Positions 7,393 through 15,452 are shown, counted from the first letter of the stretch. The stretch: 32,117 nt of DNA from Deltaproteobacteria bacterium (GCA_029262255.1 JAJCZT010000145.1:1-32117); one strand, 5' to 3'. Numbers and translations: made by a program. The notes: generated by a model not told the origin, from the sequence alone.

Positions 7393-8151
7393 TTAAAAAG
7401 TTTTCCAAAAGTCGAGTCCTATAAAATCGAGAAATCTTTGTCCGTAAATATTTAGGTAGAAGAGGTTATTTGTCAGCATCAGTAAACCTACGGCTATCAA
7501 CGTTCCTCCCACTATAATTTTATATAAATTATAATGCCGCTTTATCCACCCAAAGGCAGTCAAGGCCTTAGAAAGAGCCAGTCCTGTGAGTATAAACGGA
7601 AGACCGAGTCCAATTGAGTAGACAAATAAAAGCGCGGCCCCTTTTCCCGCCCCTTCAGATGTGCTCGCGTAAAGAAGAATTGAAGCCAGTATTGGTCCAA
7701 CACAGGGTGTCCATCCAAAGCCGAAGGCTATTCCTAAAAGGAATGTGCCGGCCAGCCCCAGATTACCTTCGGGGATGTTTAGTCTCCTTTCTCGGTATAG
7801 TTGAGGAATTTTTATGACATCCATTGAAAATAAACCGAATAAAATTATTATCACCCCTGAAATTTGAAGGAGCAGCACCTTGTTTTCCTGGATAAAATTG
7901 CCCACAAATGAGGCGCCCGCTCCAAGGGAAACAAATACAAATGAAAATCCAAGTACAAAAAGCAGACTCGGGAGGAATATCTTGGTTGCTTTTCCTTCCA
8001 TTCCCCCATCTGTAAGTTCTTCAAATGACATTTTTGAGACCATTGAGACATAGCCCGGGATTAGTGGAAGGACACAGGGCGAAAGAAAAGAGATTACACC
8101 GGCCAAGAAAGCGAACAGCCAGCTTACTTGTACTACTTCAGAGGGGTTCAT
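7393..8151 (-). CDS. CcdA-like thiol-reductant transmembrane protein
   Basis: 252 residues with about six membrane segments, DsbD/CcdA transmembrane family. It passes electrons from cytoplasmic thioredoxin across the inner membrane to a periplasmic partner. The two conserved cysteines are present in SPCVLPLIPGY (Cys26) and FGWTPCVGP (Cys150). The start overlaps the stop of the upstream TlpA-like gene by 4 bp (ATGA), which indicates translational coupling and suggests that lipoprotein is the electron acceptor. In other bacteria such pairs support cytochrome c maturation. Here they close the minus-strand run that begins with arsR, so a role in keeping arsenic-binding thiols reduced is possible but unproven. 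Confidence 0.88.
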   Translation of the reverse strand: MNPSEVVQVSWLFAFLAGVISFLSPCVLPLIPGYVSMVSKMSFEELTDGGMEGKATKIFLPSLLFVLGFSFVFVSLGAGASFVGNFIQENKVLLLQISGVIIILFGLFSMDVIKIPQLYRERRLNIPEGNLGLAGTFLLGIAFGFGWTPCVGPILASILLYASTSEGAGKGAALLFVYSIGLGLPFILTGLALSKALTAFGWIKRHYNLYKIIVGGTLIAVGLLMLTNNLFYLNIYGQRFLDFIGLDFWKTF

Positions 8152-8672
8152 TCGATAATTTCCTTTAAGTAACTTTTGAATTTTTTCTCCGCTTCATCGC
8201 CTAAAAAAGATCCATAATGTTTTACGATTATATTTCCATTTTTATCTATAAAGAATGTTGCGGGCAGCGCAACGACTCCGTACGAGTTTGAAGTTTTTCC
8301 CGATGGGTCGTACAGGTTGATATATGAAATTCCAAGCTTGTCCATAAATTTTATGGCGCTATCCTTATCGTCCATAACATCAATTCCTATAAAAATTACC
8401 CCTTTGTCTTTATACTCTCTCCAGGTCTTTTCAAAAAACGGCATCTCCAGTTTGCATGGACCGCACCAAGTTGCCCAGAAATTTACTACAACAGGTTTAC
8501 CTTTGAAGTTTTCAAGGCTTATTTCCTTCTTCTCTTTAACCGATTCGAGTGAAAAGTTTTTGGCTAAAGGAGGCCCAAGATCTGCGTTAGATGCCCCTGT
8601 TTGCTGATCGCATGATGCTATTAAAAGCAGTAGACTTAAAAAAGTTATAGTTATTAAGGTTTTATTTCTCAT
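8148..8672 (-). CDS. TlpA/ResA-like thioredoxin-fold lipoprotein
   Basis: 174 residues. A lipoprotein signal peptide ends in the lipobox LIAS-Cys21. The residue after the cysteine is Asp, which in Enterobacteria keeps lipoproteins in the inner membrane. The mature part is a redoxin/TlpA domain with FWATWCGPC (active-site Cys70 and Cys73) and the cis-proline loop [10 protein letters not shown]. The predicted role is a membrane-anchored periplasmic disulfide reductase, recharged by the CcdA-like protein encoded immediately downstream (4-bp overlap). The PiT transporter gene ends 47 bp upstream on the same strand. The target protein is not identified by sequence. Confidence 0.9.
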   Translation of the reverse strand: MRNKTLITITFLSLLLLIASCDQQTGASNADLGPPLAKNFSLESVKEKKEISLENFKGKPVVVNFWATWCGPCKLEMPFFEKTWREYKDKGVIFIGIDVMDDKDSAIKFMDKLGISYINLYDPSGKTSNSYGVVALPATFFIDKNGNIIVKHYGSFLGDEAEKKFKSYLKEIIE

Positions 8673-8719
8673 TTCAACTCCGTTAAATAATATTAACTGC
8701 GTTTCCCGGCAATACTAAG

Positions 8720-9847
8720 TTAATTTATGATCCAAAAAATAATGTACGCCAGAAGGGCTGCTACGGGAAGAGTAATAATCCAGGCAAAAATCATCTCTAG
8801 TACAGTCCTCCATTTAACAGTTTTCTTTCCATGTTTAAGTCCAATTCCGAATATGGCACCGCTTGATACATGAGTAGTTGAGACCGGCATGCCAAACCGA
8901 GATGCTAAGGTAACGAGAACTGAAGTTGTGAGGTTGGCCGCAAAGCCCTCTTGCGAAGTCATGGGAGTAACTTTCTCTGAAAGTGTTTGTGTTACTTTTA
9001 GTCCGGCTAATATGCTTCCCATGCCCATGGCAATTGCGACAATTATGAATGAAGTTGAGATCGGCAGATGCGCGCCGAGCGCTCCCGCCCCCAATGCAAG
9101 GGCAGCAATTTTAGGGGCGTCATTTAATCCTCGAGCAAAGCTGGCCATTGCTGCTGATAGCCAATGTAAAATGTCCAGAACCTCAAATTTATGAGAAGAG
9201 TCCAGAGATTGTTCACAATTTTCTTTTTGAGATGCCATCACTTTTGTTTCTGGAAGTGTTGCTACCTGTGACAAGGTTGCAGCAGATTCCCCTATGTTTG
9301 CTCTCAATGTCACGGGTTCTTTAACCTCAAGACATAAACAGTAGCGATGAAGACGAGAGGAAAGTCTTATGATCAATGGTGTAATAAGCCAGGAAATGCC
9401 CAATGCCAATAAGGGGCTAAATAATAGAGGAAGGAATATTTTCATTCCTAAAAATGACCATATTATCCCGTCAAAACCCACTGCTGCTATGCCTGCTCCG
9501 CATATTGCGCCTGCAATCGAGTGAGTTGTCGAGACCGGAAGCCCGGTTCTTGCCGTAATAATTACCCAGGCGAAAGCTCCTAAACTAATAGCTATTGGAA
9601 AGCTCTGATTTAAATCGATTGTAGATTTTATAATTCCATCCGCTGAGAATGTTCTTACTAATTCAAGTGCAAATACCGATGCAATAAGTCCGCCCACTAC
9701 AGTCCATACGGTGCCCCATATTATGGCTTTTCTATAACTTGTAACCCCGCTTCCAACCAATGTGGCAATCCCTTTGGAGACATCGTTTGCGCCGTTTGCA
9801 AATGAAAGTAGAAAGACAGCTGCAACCAACAGATAAATAATTAACAT
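8720..9847 (-). CDS. PiT-family inorganic phosphate transporter
   Basis: 375 residues, with the two internally homologous halves typical of PiT/PHO-4 permeases. The first half has FANGANDVSKGIATLVGSG and GLPVSTTHSIAGAICGAG. The second has FARGLNDAPKIAAL and GMPVSTTHVSSGAIFGIG. A cytoplasmic loop of about 70 residues with a CLC motif separates them. It would import phosphate with a cation; E. coli Pit proteins also take up arsenate. Its ATG overlaps the 3' end of the glycosyltransferase gene by 7 bp, so it is translationally coupled to the arsenosugar genes. The link to arsenic is from context only. It is shorter than E. coli PitA (about 500 residues), as in many other phyla. Confidence 0.9.
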   Translation of the reverse strand: MLIIYLLVAAVFLLSFANGANDVSKGIATLVGSGVTSYRKAIIWGTVWTVVGGLIASVFALELVRTFSADGIIKSTIDLNQSFPIAISLGAFAWVIITARTGLPVSTTHSIAGAICGAGIAAVGFDGIIWSFLGMKIFLPLLFSPLLALGISWLITPLIIRLSSRLHRYCLCLEVKEPVTLRANIGESAATLSQVATLPETKVMASQKENCEQSLDSSHKFEVLDILHWLSAAMASFARGLNDAPKIAALALGAGALGAHLPISTSFIIVAIAMGMGSILAGLKVTQTLSEKVTPMTSQEGFAANLTTSVLVTLASRFGMPVSTTHVSSGAIFGIGLKHGKKTVKWRTVLEMIFAWIITLPVAALLAYIIFWIIN

Positions 9848-10485
9848 TTGCCCTCCGCAGTTCTACCAAAACTCCGAGTTTGAGCGTTTAAGTCATCCAG
9901 GGTGTCGATATCCTTTAAGGTTTTTAGTAACTCATAATTAAGTTTCTTCTCTTTTATCCTTTCAAGTGTTTGATTGAGCACACGGTCAGTGCTCCACTCT
10001 ATCTCCCGGAAGATTTCGGGCATGTGGCTATTTAGTCCCAACAGGTAATAACCGCCGTCCTCGGCCGGGCCCAAGACTACGTCTACATTGTTAAGAGAGC
10101 TGATTGCTTGAGTTATCGTTTTGGATGAAACATCAACACAGTCAGTACCTATAATGACCGCCTTGTCAGACCCGGAAGAAAAAACCTGTGCGAACGCATC
10201 AGCCATTTTGTCTCCAAGGGTTTCACCGGCCTGAGGAGTTATTGGACATTGTTTGTCTCCAAGCCAGTTCCTGATCTCGTTTTCTTTCTCAGGCGGATCA
10301 TAGAAAATAATTGTACGATAACTGCCGGCATCTAAGAGATTCTCGATGATTTCTTTTGACATTTCTGAGTAAATTTCTGCCGCTCTCAGGGCCCCTACAT
10401 CCTTTGCAAGCCTGGTTTTTACTTTTCCGGCTTCCGGGTATTTGAGGAATATGATAAGAGTGTTTTTTTTGGTGTTATTGGTCAT
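9841..10485 (-). CDS. Arsenosugar biosynthesis glycosyltransferase, TIGR04282-type
   Basis: 214 residues, GT-A fold of the DUF2064/TIGR04282 group commonly found beside arsS. Visible motifs are an N-terminal FLKYPEAGKVKTRLA nucleotide-binding segment, IIGTDCVD (DxD-like metal site) and LGPAEDGGYYLLGL. In arsenosugar loci this family is proposed to act after ArsS, on the dimethylarsinoyl ribose. The stop codon lies inside the start of the PiT gene (7-bp overlap) and arsS ends 39 bp upstream, so it belongs to the ars operon. No convincing Shine-Dalgarno sequence is seen before the ATG. Outside an ars context the same fold could be a general sugar-phosphate nucleotidyl/glycosyl transferase. Confidence 0.82.
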   Translation of the reverse strand: MTNNTKKNTLIIFLKYPEAGKVKTRLAKDVGALRAAEIYSEMSKEIIENLLDAGSYRTIIFYDPPEKENEIRNWLGDKQCPITPQAGETLGDKMADAFAQVFSSGSDKAVIIGTDCVDVSSKTITQAISSLNNVDVVLGPAEDGGYYLLGLNSHMPEIFREIEWSTDRVLNQTLERIKEKKLNYELLKTLKDIDTLDDLNAQTRSFGRTAEGKC

Positions 10486-10524
10486 TGGCTTTGGTATATG
10501 GAAATGTGATTTGGCTTTAGGAAA

Positions 10525-11562
10525 TCAAGCCGTTGCGCCGCCGCAGCTACTTCCGGAACCGGCAGTACACCCAAAACAATGGGATCCGAACATTATTTTT
10601 CTACTCAGTAGTTTTTGGTAATCAAAATTATAGATGGTCATAGGTTCATGGTCAACTACAATATCCATCTCGAGCATTTGGTTGAAATCACAGTCGTATA
10701 TTCTCCCGTCGTGACTAACGCTTATCAGGGAGCGGCACATTACCCCTTGTGCTGAGGAAGGATTAAAGGCGTCTACCAACTTAGTCATATAGTCATCGTA
10801 GACATCTAATTTTTTTAATTGCTGTTTGAATCTATTGATAGGCATATTGGTAATTACAAAGAGGTTATTAAATTCTATGGCGTATTTTTTATTAAGCTCG
10901 CGTTTAAAATCTGCCTCCAGGCTTTGTTGTGATGCGGGAAGGAATGCGCCTACCGGATTATAGACGAAATTTAAAATCAGTCCCGTCCCCTCTTTTCCAA
11001 ACCCCTGTGCGTTAAGTAGCAAGATTGACTCAATACTCTTTTCAAATACGCCTTGGCCCCTTTGTTTATCTGTGAAGTATTCCTGGTAATAGGGAAGCGA
11101 AGAGATAACCTCTACTTTATTTTCCGCATAAAATTCAGGCAGATACTCCTTGCTCTCACCAGTTGCGGGGTTACCGTCCAATGTGACGGTCAGATTGTGT
11201 CTTGCCATCACATGTTTGTCTAATTTTCTTGCCTCGGTAACCAGGTAATCAAAGTGGGGATTTAATTCTGGCGCCCCGCCTGTAATATCCAGTTTTTTTA
11301 TCGAATCATTTAACGCGAGTATTTCAAGACAGCGCTCCACCGATTTTAAATCCATTTGCTCTTTTCTTTTAGGTGAGGCGTCCACATGGCAATGAACGCA
11401 AGTCTGGTTACATAGTTTTGTTATATTGATTTGGAGCGTTTCTATTTTTTGCGCAGCGAGATCAATGTTTTTCTGAGCGAGGGTTTTGTAGAAGTCATAT
11501 TTAGCTTCATCCCCTCTATCTTGGGCAATATCTCTTTGCTTAAGAACAGTAACTTGTGACAT
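10525..11562 (-). CDS. arsS: Arsenosugar biosynthesis radical SAM protein ArsS
   Basis: 345 residues. The radical SAM cluster motif CxxxCxxC is LCNQTCVHCH (Cys51, Cys55, Cys58), followed by DASPKRKE and the LDITGGAPELNP strand typical of ArsS. The C-terminal half carries the DUF3641-like domain with LNFVYNPVGAFLP, FNNLFVITNMPINRF, a Cys in VMCRSLISVSHDG, YDCDFNQML, and a cysteine-rich end (GSHCFGCTAGSGSSCGG) that may hold extra clusters. Known family role: coupling the 5'-deoxyadenosyl group of SAM to dimethylated arsenic, the committed step toward arsenosugars. The gene sits between the peroxidase-like gene and the glycosyltransferase in the standard order. Confidence 0.93.
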   Translation of the reverse strand: MSQVTVLKQRDIAQDRGDEAKYDFYKTLAQKNIDLAAQKIETLQINITKLCNQTCVHCHVDASPKRKEQMDLKSVERCLEILALNDSIKKLDITGGAPELNPHFDYLVTEARKLDKHVMARHNLTVTLDGNPATGESKEYLPEFYAENKVEVISSLPYYQEYFTDKQRGQGVFEKSIESILLLNAQGFGKEGTGLILNFVYNPVGAFLPASQQSLEADFKRELNKKYAIEFNNLFVITNMPINRFKQQLKKLDVYDDYMTKLVDAFNPSSAQGVMCRSLISVSHDGRIYDCDFNQMLEMDIVVDHEPMTIYNFDYQKLLSRKIMFGSHCFGCTAGSGSSCGGATA

Positions 11563-11624
11563 TAAAACTCCTGTTATCTTATTAAGACCGTTTCCTGTTT
11601 GGTCTTAATTATATATACGAAGAA

Positions 11625-11960
11625 TTAAAGCGCTCCGTTTCTTTCTAGCGCATTATGCATTTGAATTCCGTGAATTAACGTAATCCCCGCTTCCATAGAT
11701 GCTGCTACATGAATAGCTTCGGTCATCTGCTCCGGATCGGCTCCTGACTCCAGGCACTCCGTAGTGTACGCGTCGATGCAGTAAGGGCATTGTTTGACGT
11801 GTGAGACGGCAAGAGCGATCAGGGCTTTTTCCCTTTTTGAAAGAGCGCCGTCTTCCCCTACCGCCGAATTGTAGTAATCAAAGAATTTCTTCATCAAATC
11901 TTTGCTAAACTTTCCCATTTCAGGAAAGCGTTTTAAGTCCTTTGAGTCAAAATAATCCAT
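11625..11960 (-). CDS. Arsenosugar biosynthesis-associated peroxidase-like protein (CMD/AhpD fold)
   Basis: 111 residues of the carboxymuconolactone decarboxylase/AhpD-like family. The redox CxxC is QCPYCIDAYT (Cys58 and Cys61). AhpD-type enzymes usually have a histidine four residues after the second cysteine; here that position is Tyr65, so classical AhpD peroxidase chemistry is doubtful. Its place between arsM and arsS (34 and 62 bp gaps) is the usual position for the ArsS-associated member of this family. Its step in the pathway is unknown; a thiol-redox role with methylated arsenicals is plausible. The ATG follows a Shine-Dalgarno-like GGAGGC. Confidence 0.88.
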   Translation of the reverse strand: MDYFDSKDLKRFPEMGKFSKDLMKKFFDYYNSAVGEDGALSKREKALIALAVSHVKQCPYCIDAYTTECLESGADPEQMTEAIHVAASMEAGITLIHGIQMHNALERNGAL

Positions 11961-11994
11961 ATCTAGCCTCCGTTACCGTGTTTTATCCATTATT

Positions 11995-12969
11995 TTAACA
12001 GCAACTCTCGCTGTTGCCATTAGTAGCGCTCGGCGAGCAACAAGAGACCTCACGGGAATTCTTATCAGGCTCTAAGATTGTAAACATGCCTTTGTATGGT
12101 ATCTCTGAAAGTTTCTTAGCGGTGTCCGTGCAGACTTCAACGGCCTGGTTTCTTGGAAATACATGACCCTCTTCATCAATTATTACTTTGAAGGGACCGT
12201 TATAAACCGCGTGTTGGCCGATAAATACACAGCCGGCAGTTTTTTCAAACTTGTAGCCTCTTACCGTAATTGAGCAGAAATCTATGCTCTCAATATTTTT
12301 CCAGTATGTTTTGTTAAGCACCTCTATGCCGTAGAAACCGACCTGCTCTAAGTAAGACAAGAATTGATCCTCCGTCAAGGCGCCTGCTATACATTCTCCT
12401 AAAAGCTGCTCATTCTCTCTTATACTTTCAGGAATTTTTTGAGACGAGATGATGTCTGATACTACGATTCTACCGTGGTCTTTTAAAATTCTGATCATCT
12501 CTTTAAATACTTCTCTTTTATCAGGGGAGAGGTTGATTACACAGTTGGATGTTATGAGATCCACAGATTTGTTATCGACGGGTATTTCCTCTAGAAAGCC
12601 TTTTCTGAATTCAACAATATCATAGCCCAGGTTTAAGGAGACTTCGCTCTTGCTTTCATTAGCGACTTTGAGCATGTCATCGGTCATGTCCACACCGATG
12701 ATGTGTCCGTTAGCTCCGGTTTTTTTTGCAGCAATAAAGCAGTCTATCCCGGCTCCAGAGCCCAAATCTACTACAACTTCTCCCTGCTTTATCCCAGCTA
12801 GGCTCATTGGACTTCCGCATCCATAAAATCTCTCTATTACCTCCACGGGGATATGAGCAATGTCTTCTGTGGGGTAGCTGGTGGGACAACAAAGATCCTC
12901 CTTGGGTTCTTGCGCCGCTTTGCCGTAGTAATCTTTGACGAATTCTCTGGTGTTCTCTGACTTCTGCAT
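11995..12969 (-). CDS. arsM: Arsenite S-adenosylmethionine methyltransferase ArsM
   Basis: 324 residues. The SAM-binding motif is VVDLGSGAGID near residues 67-76, with GHIIGVDMTDDML following. The family's arsenic-binding cysteines appear as Cys51 (FYGCGSP), the SNCVINLSPDK cysteine and the GECIAGAL cysteine. Additional pairs are Cys27-Cys28 and two CC pairs at the C-terminus (SCCSPS, ESCC), typical of bacterial ArsM tails. It methylates As(III) stepwise to mono- and dimethylarsenic, the substrate for ArsS. A GGGAGG lies 10 bases upstream of the ATG. It is the first structural gene after arsR, 112 bp away, with an inverted repeat in the gap. The arsenic specificity is supported by the neighbours. 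Confidence 0.93.
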   Translation of the reverse strand: MQKSENTREFVKDYYGKAAQEPKEDLCCPTSYPTEDIAHIPVEVIERFYGCGSPMSLAGIKQGEVVVDLGSGAGIDCFIAAKKTGANGHIIGVDMTDDMLKVANESKSEVSLNLGYDIVEFRKGFLEEIPVDNKSVDLITSNCVINLSPDKREVFKEMIRILKDHGRIVVSDIISSQKIPESIRENEQLLGECIAGALTEDQFLSYLEQVGFYGIEVLNKTYWKNIESIDFCSITVRGYKFEKTAGCVFIGQHAVYNGPFKVIIDEEGHVFPRNQAVEVCTDTAKKLSEIPYKGMFTILEPDKNSREVSCCSPSATNGNSESCC

Positions 12970-13039
12970 TTATTTAAAGCCTCCCTAAATAAGTTGCTCT
13001 ATAGGAAAATATTACCTAATTTGTGTTTTTAAGAAGTAT

Positions 13040-13073
13040 TTCATTCCGATACATCTATCAATGTCGGAATGAA
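13040..13073. promoter_or_regulatory. 10-bp inverted repeat between arsR and arsM
   Basis: TTCATTCCGA (13040-13049) and TCGGAATGAA (13064-13073) form perfect 10-bp arms with a 14-base spacer, 8 bp beyond the arsR stop and about 70 bp before the arsM start. There is no U-tract after the hairpin on the minus strand, so a simple intrinsic terminator is unlikely. It could be an operator (ArsR-family dimers bind inverted repeats) or an mRNA hairpin adjusting arsR versus arsM expression. Confidence 0.4.
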
Positions 13074-13081
13074 CGGTAAAA

Positions 13082-13405
13082 CTAAGTTTCCTTTTTTCTC
13101 ATATCTATTAATTGGCTAAATTCTACGCTGCAACAATTAAAATCAAGCACTTTTCTTCTTTTGTTTTTTTGTTTATAAAATACTGGATGGAGTTTATACA
13201 TTACAAACTTCCCGTCTTTTTTGTCTATTACCAGCCCTGAGTTTCTAAGTACACCCAGATGATGTGATACCTGAGAGAAATCAGCGTTGATATTATCTGA
13301 GATCTCAGAAACTGAGGATTCTCCATTGAAAAGATATTCAAGGATTCTAAGACGGGTATTGTCAGCAAGGGCCTTTAAAACTTTAGCGCACTCTTGTGAG
13401 TCCAT
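13082..13405 (-). CDS. arsR: ArsR/SmtB-family arsenic-responsive repressor
   Basis: About 107 residues, winged helix-turn-helix. LKALADNTRLRILEYL and the recognition helix DFSQVSHHLGVLRNSGLV are typical. The usual ELCVCDL-type alpha-3 site is absent. Instead there is a C-terminal adjacent cysteine pair (FNCCSVEF), as in the type of ArsR known from Acidithiobacillus ferrooxidans, plus a cysteine near the N-terminus. I chose ATG 13405 because GGAG lies six bases upstream of it; the frame also offers an ATG at 13417 (MEHI-), which has no ribosome-binding site. It would repress the ars genes until As(III) binds. It is divergent from the HAD gene at 13615. Confidence 0.9.
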   Translation of the reverse strand: MDSQECAKVLKALADNTRLRILEYLFNGESSVSEISDNINADFSQVSHHLGVLRNSGLVIDKKDGKFVMYKLHPVFYKQKNKRRKVLDFNCCSVEFSQLIDMRKKET

Positions 13406-13614
13406 AATATGCTCCATTTAACTATTAGATGTAGCTCAAGTTTAAAAGATGCACAAAAATTCTGTCTTATCAAATATATATTTCTGTACGGTCGGTTAAA
13501 TTTGTGCTTATAGAAAACTTAAATAAAGATAAGTTTTTCTTCGGGCTTATTTTCATTTCAATATCATAATGTAGATTACTTTGTATTAACTGCCATATAA
13601 GGAATCGTAATATA

Positions 13615-14295
13615 ATGTTAAAGGCAATTATTTTTGATTTTGACGGTGTCATTGCGGATACGGAACACCTTCATCTTAAGGCTTTTCAGTTAACGTTCAT
13701 TGAGAAGGGAATTGAGCTTTCAGATGAAGACTATTTTGCGAACTATCTCGCTTATGACGATAAAACCCTTTTTAGGGAATTACTAAAAGATAGAAACTTT
13801 GAGCATGATGAGGCGCTTATATCTGATTTTATAAATAGAAAGTCAGAGCATTTCGAGAATGTTCTAAAGGGGAATATTCTCGTTTTGGAAGGTGTGCCGG
13901 AGTTTATCTCTAGGATTAGCGGTAAATATCCATTGGCAATTGGATCAGGCGCTCTTAGGAGCGAGATTATAGAAATACTTGAGTCCGTGGGATTAAGGGA
14001 GCACTTTGAAATTATCGTCAGTGCCGATGAGGTCATAAACTGCAAACCTGATCCTGAAGTTTTTATAGAGGCGCTTAGAAGACTAAATAATCTGGATTCA
14101 GTTTCTGAAACAATTTCGCCTCATGAGTGTTTGGTAATAGAAGATTCCACCTCCGGAATACAAGCTGCGCATTCAGCCGGTATGAAATGTCTAGCTATCA
14201 CAAATTCCTATACTGCGGAAAAGCTGTCGGAAGCAGAATTGATAGTAGAAAGTTTAAAAGCCATTTCTGTAGAAGAGTTAGAAGATTTGTTCTGA
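13615..14295 (+). CDS. HAD-superfamily hydrolase, beta-phosphoglucomutase-like
   Basis: 226 residues. HAD motif I is FDFDGVIADTE (Asp8, Asp10), motif II is IGSGA, motif III is the Lys in CKPDPEVF, and motif IV is IEDSTSGIQAA. The C1 cap lies between motifs I and II. Paralogous in architecture to the HAD gene at 2434-3084, though clearly a different sequence. The substrate is likely a small phosphorylated sugar or similar metabolite and cannot be specified. A weak AAGGAA lies upstream of the ATG. It starts a plus-strand run and is followed 50 bp later by manC. A regulatory region shared with divergent arsR lies upstream. Confidence 0.85.
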   Translation: MLKAIIFDFDGVIADTEHLHLKAFQLTFIEKGIELSDEDYFANYLAYDDKTLFRELLKDRNFEHDEALISDFINRKSEHFENVLKGNILVLEGVPEFISRISGKYPLAIGSGALRSEIIEILESVGLREHFEIIVSADEVINCKPDPEVFIEALRRLNNLDSVSETISPHECLVIEDSTSGIQAAHSAGMKCLAITNSYTAEKLSEAELIVESLKAISVEELEDLF

Positions 14296-14345
14296 GGCGG
14301 GATCCATAATTTGAGAAATACTCTAAGTCCAATTACTATTTAGCT

Positions 14346-15428
14346 ATGGAACTCTATGCTCTAATAATGGCCGGGGGAGAAGGGAAGAGGTTTTGGCCTC
14401 TAAGCAGCAAATCAAGGCCCAAACAGTTTCTTTCTCTTACGGGGGAAAAGTCGCTTCTTAGACAAACCGTAGATAGGATACTTCCTTTAATCCCTATTGA
14501 GAGGATATATATAGTAACGGGAGACGTATATGCTGAGCAGACCTTGGAGCATATTCCGGAGCTTCCAGAAGAAAATTTAATTCTTGAGCCTTATGGAAGA
14601 AATACGGCCCCATGTATTGCTTACGGAACTCTCAAAATTAAAAAAGTTAATGACGACTCTATAACGGTCGTACTGCCGGCGGATCATGTGGTGGGAGACG
14701 GCAAAGAATTTAGGGAAGCTCTTGGTTTTGCAGCGAAGGTAGCTGAGACAAAGCTTGATAACGGTGAATGCCCCTTAGTAGCTCTGGGCGTTACACCTGC
14801 CATGCCTGAGACGGGTTATGGTTATATTAAGGGACCGGATGATACGCTCGCCTCATCGGAGAACTACAGCGCATTAAGAGTTGAAAGGTTTACGGAAAAG
14901 CCTGATTTGAAGACTGCGGTTCATTTTATAGCCCAGGGAGGATATTATTGGAATAGCGGCATATTCATATGGAAGACCTCGTCCATCATTTCCGCATTCT
15001 CCGACATTATCCCGGAGTGGTATAATCATTTTGATGAAATTTTAAATAATATTGGCAGCTTATCCGAGTCAGATGCTGTCTCTAAATTCTATGGCGGGAT
15101 ATCCGGCGGGTCGATAGATAAGTTAATATTAGAGCATTCTGAAAATACTCTTGTTGTACCTATTAGTTTTCCATGGAGTGATGTAGGGAGCTGGAAAGCG
15201 CTTGATGAATATTTGAGGAGCGATGAGAGTGAAAACATTGTTCGAGGTAACGCTGTTTCTATTGATTCCTCCGGGTGTTTAGTTTTTGGTGCGGATAAGC
15301 TAATAGCGCTGGTTGGTGTACAAGACTTGGTTGTTGTAGAGTCAGGGGATTCAATTTTAGTTTTAAACAAAGATAGGTCACAGGATGTTAAAAAAGTGGT
15401 TGATGAGATTAATAAATCACGAAAATAA
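14346..15428 (+). CDS. manC: Mannose-1-phosphate guanylyltransferase
   Basis: 360 residues, nucleotidyltransferase domain of the ManC/GMP type without the C-terminal phosphomannose isomerase domain found in longer versions. The pyrophosphorylase signature is IMAGGEGKRFWPLSS followed by the RPKQFLSL lysine. Later motifs are VLPADHVV, TGYGYIKG, FTEKPD, YYWNSGIFIW and FPWSDVGSWKAL. It makes GDP-mannose from mannose-1-phosphate and GTP, for glycans or surface polysaccharide. The preceding HAD hydrolase could act on a related sugar phosphate, but that is position-based inference. A promoter for gmk starts 25 bp after the stop. Confidence 0.92.
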   Translation: MELYALIMAGGEGKRFWPLSSKSRPKQFLSLTGEKSLLRQTVDRILPLIPIERIYIVTGDVYAEQTLEHIPELPEENLILEPYGRNTAPCIAYGTLKIKKVNDDSITVVLPADHVVGDGKEFREALGFAAKVAETKLDNGECPLVALGVTPAMPETGYGYIKGPDDTLASSENYSALRVERFTEKPDLKTAVHFIAQGGYYWNSGIFIWKTSSIISAFSDIIPEWYNHFDEILNNIGSLSESDAVSKFYGGISGGSIDKLILEHSENTLVVPISFPWSDVGSWKALDEYLRSDESENIVRGNAVSIDSSGCLVFGADKLIALVGVQDLVVVESGDSILVLNKDRSQDVKKVVDEINKSRK

Positions 15429-15452
15429 TCTGATGCCAACCTCCCATCTTTA

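Noticed and set aside
13470-13652. 60-codon open frame on the minus strand in the arsR/HAD divergent region
   Set aside because: It overlaps the HAD gene start, has no RBS and no recognisable protein features; the region is better read as the shared upstream region.
2434-14295. The two HAD hydrolases as trehalose-linked beta-phosphoglucomutases
   Set aside because: No trehalose or maltose phosphorylase is present, and the HAD motifs alone do not give the substrate.
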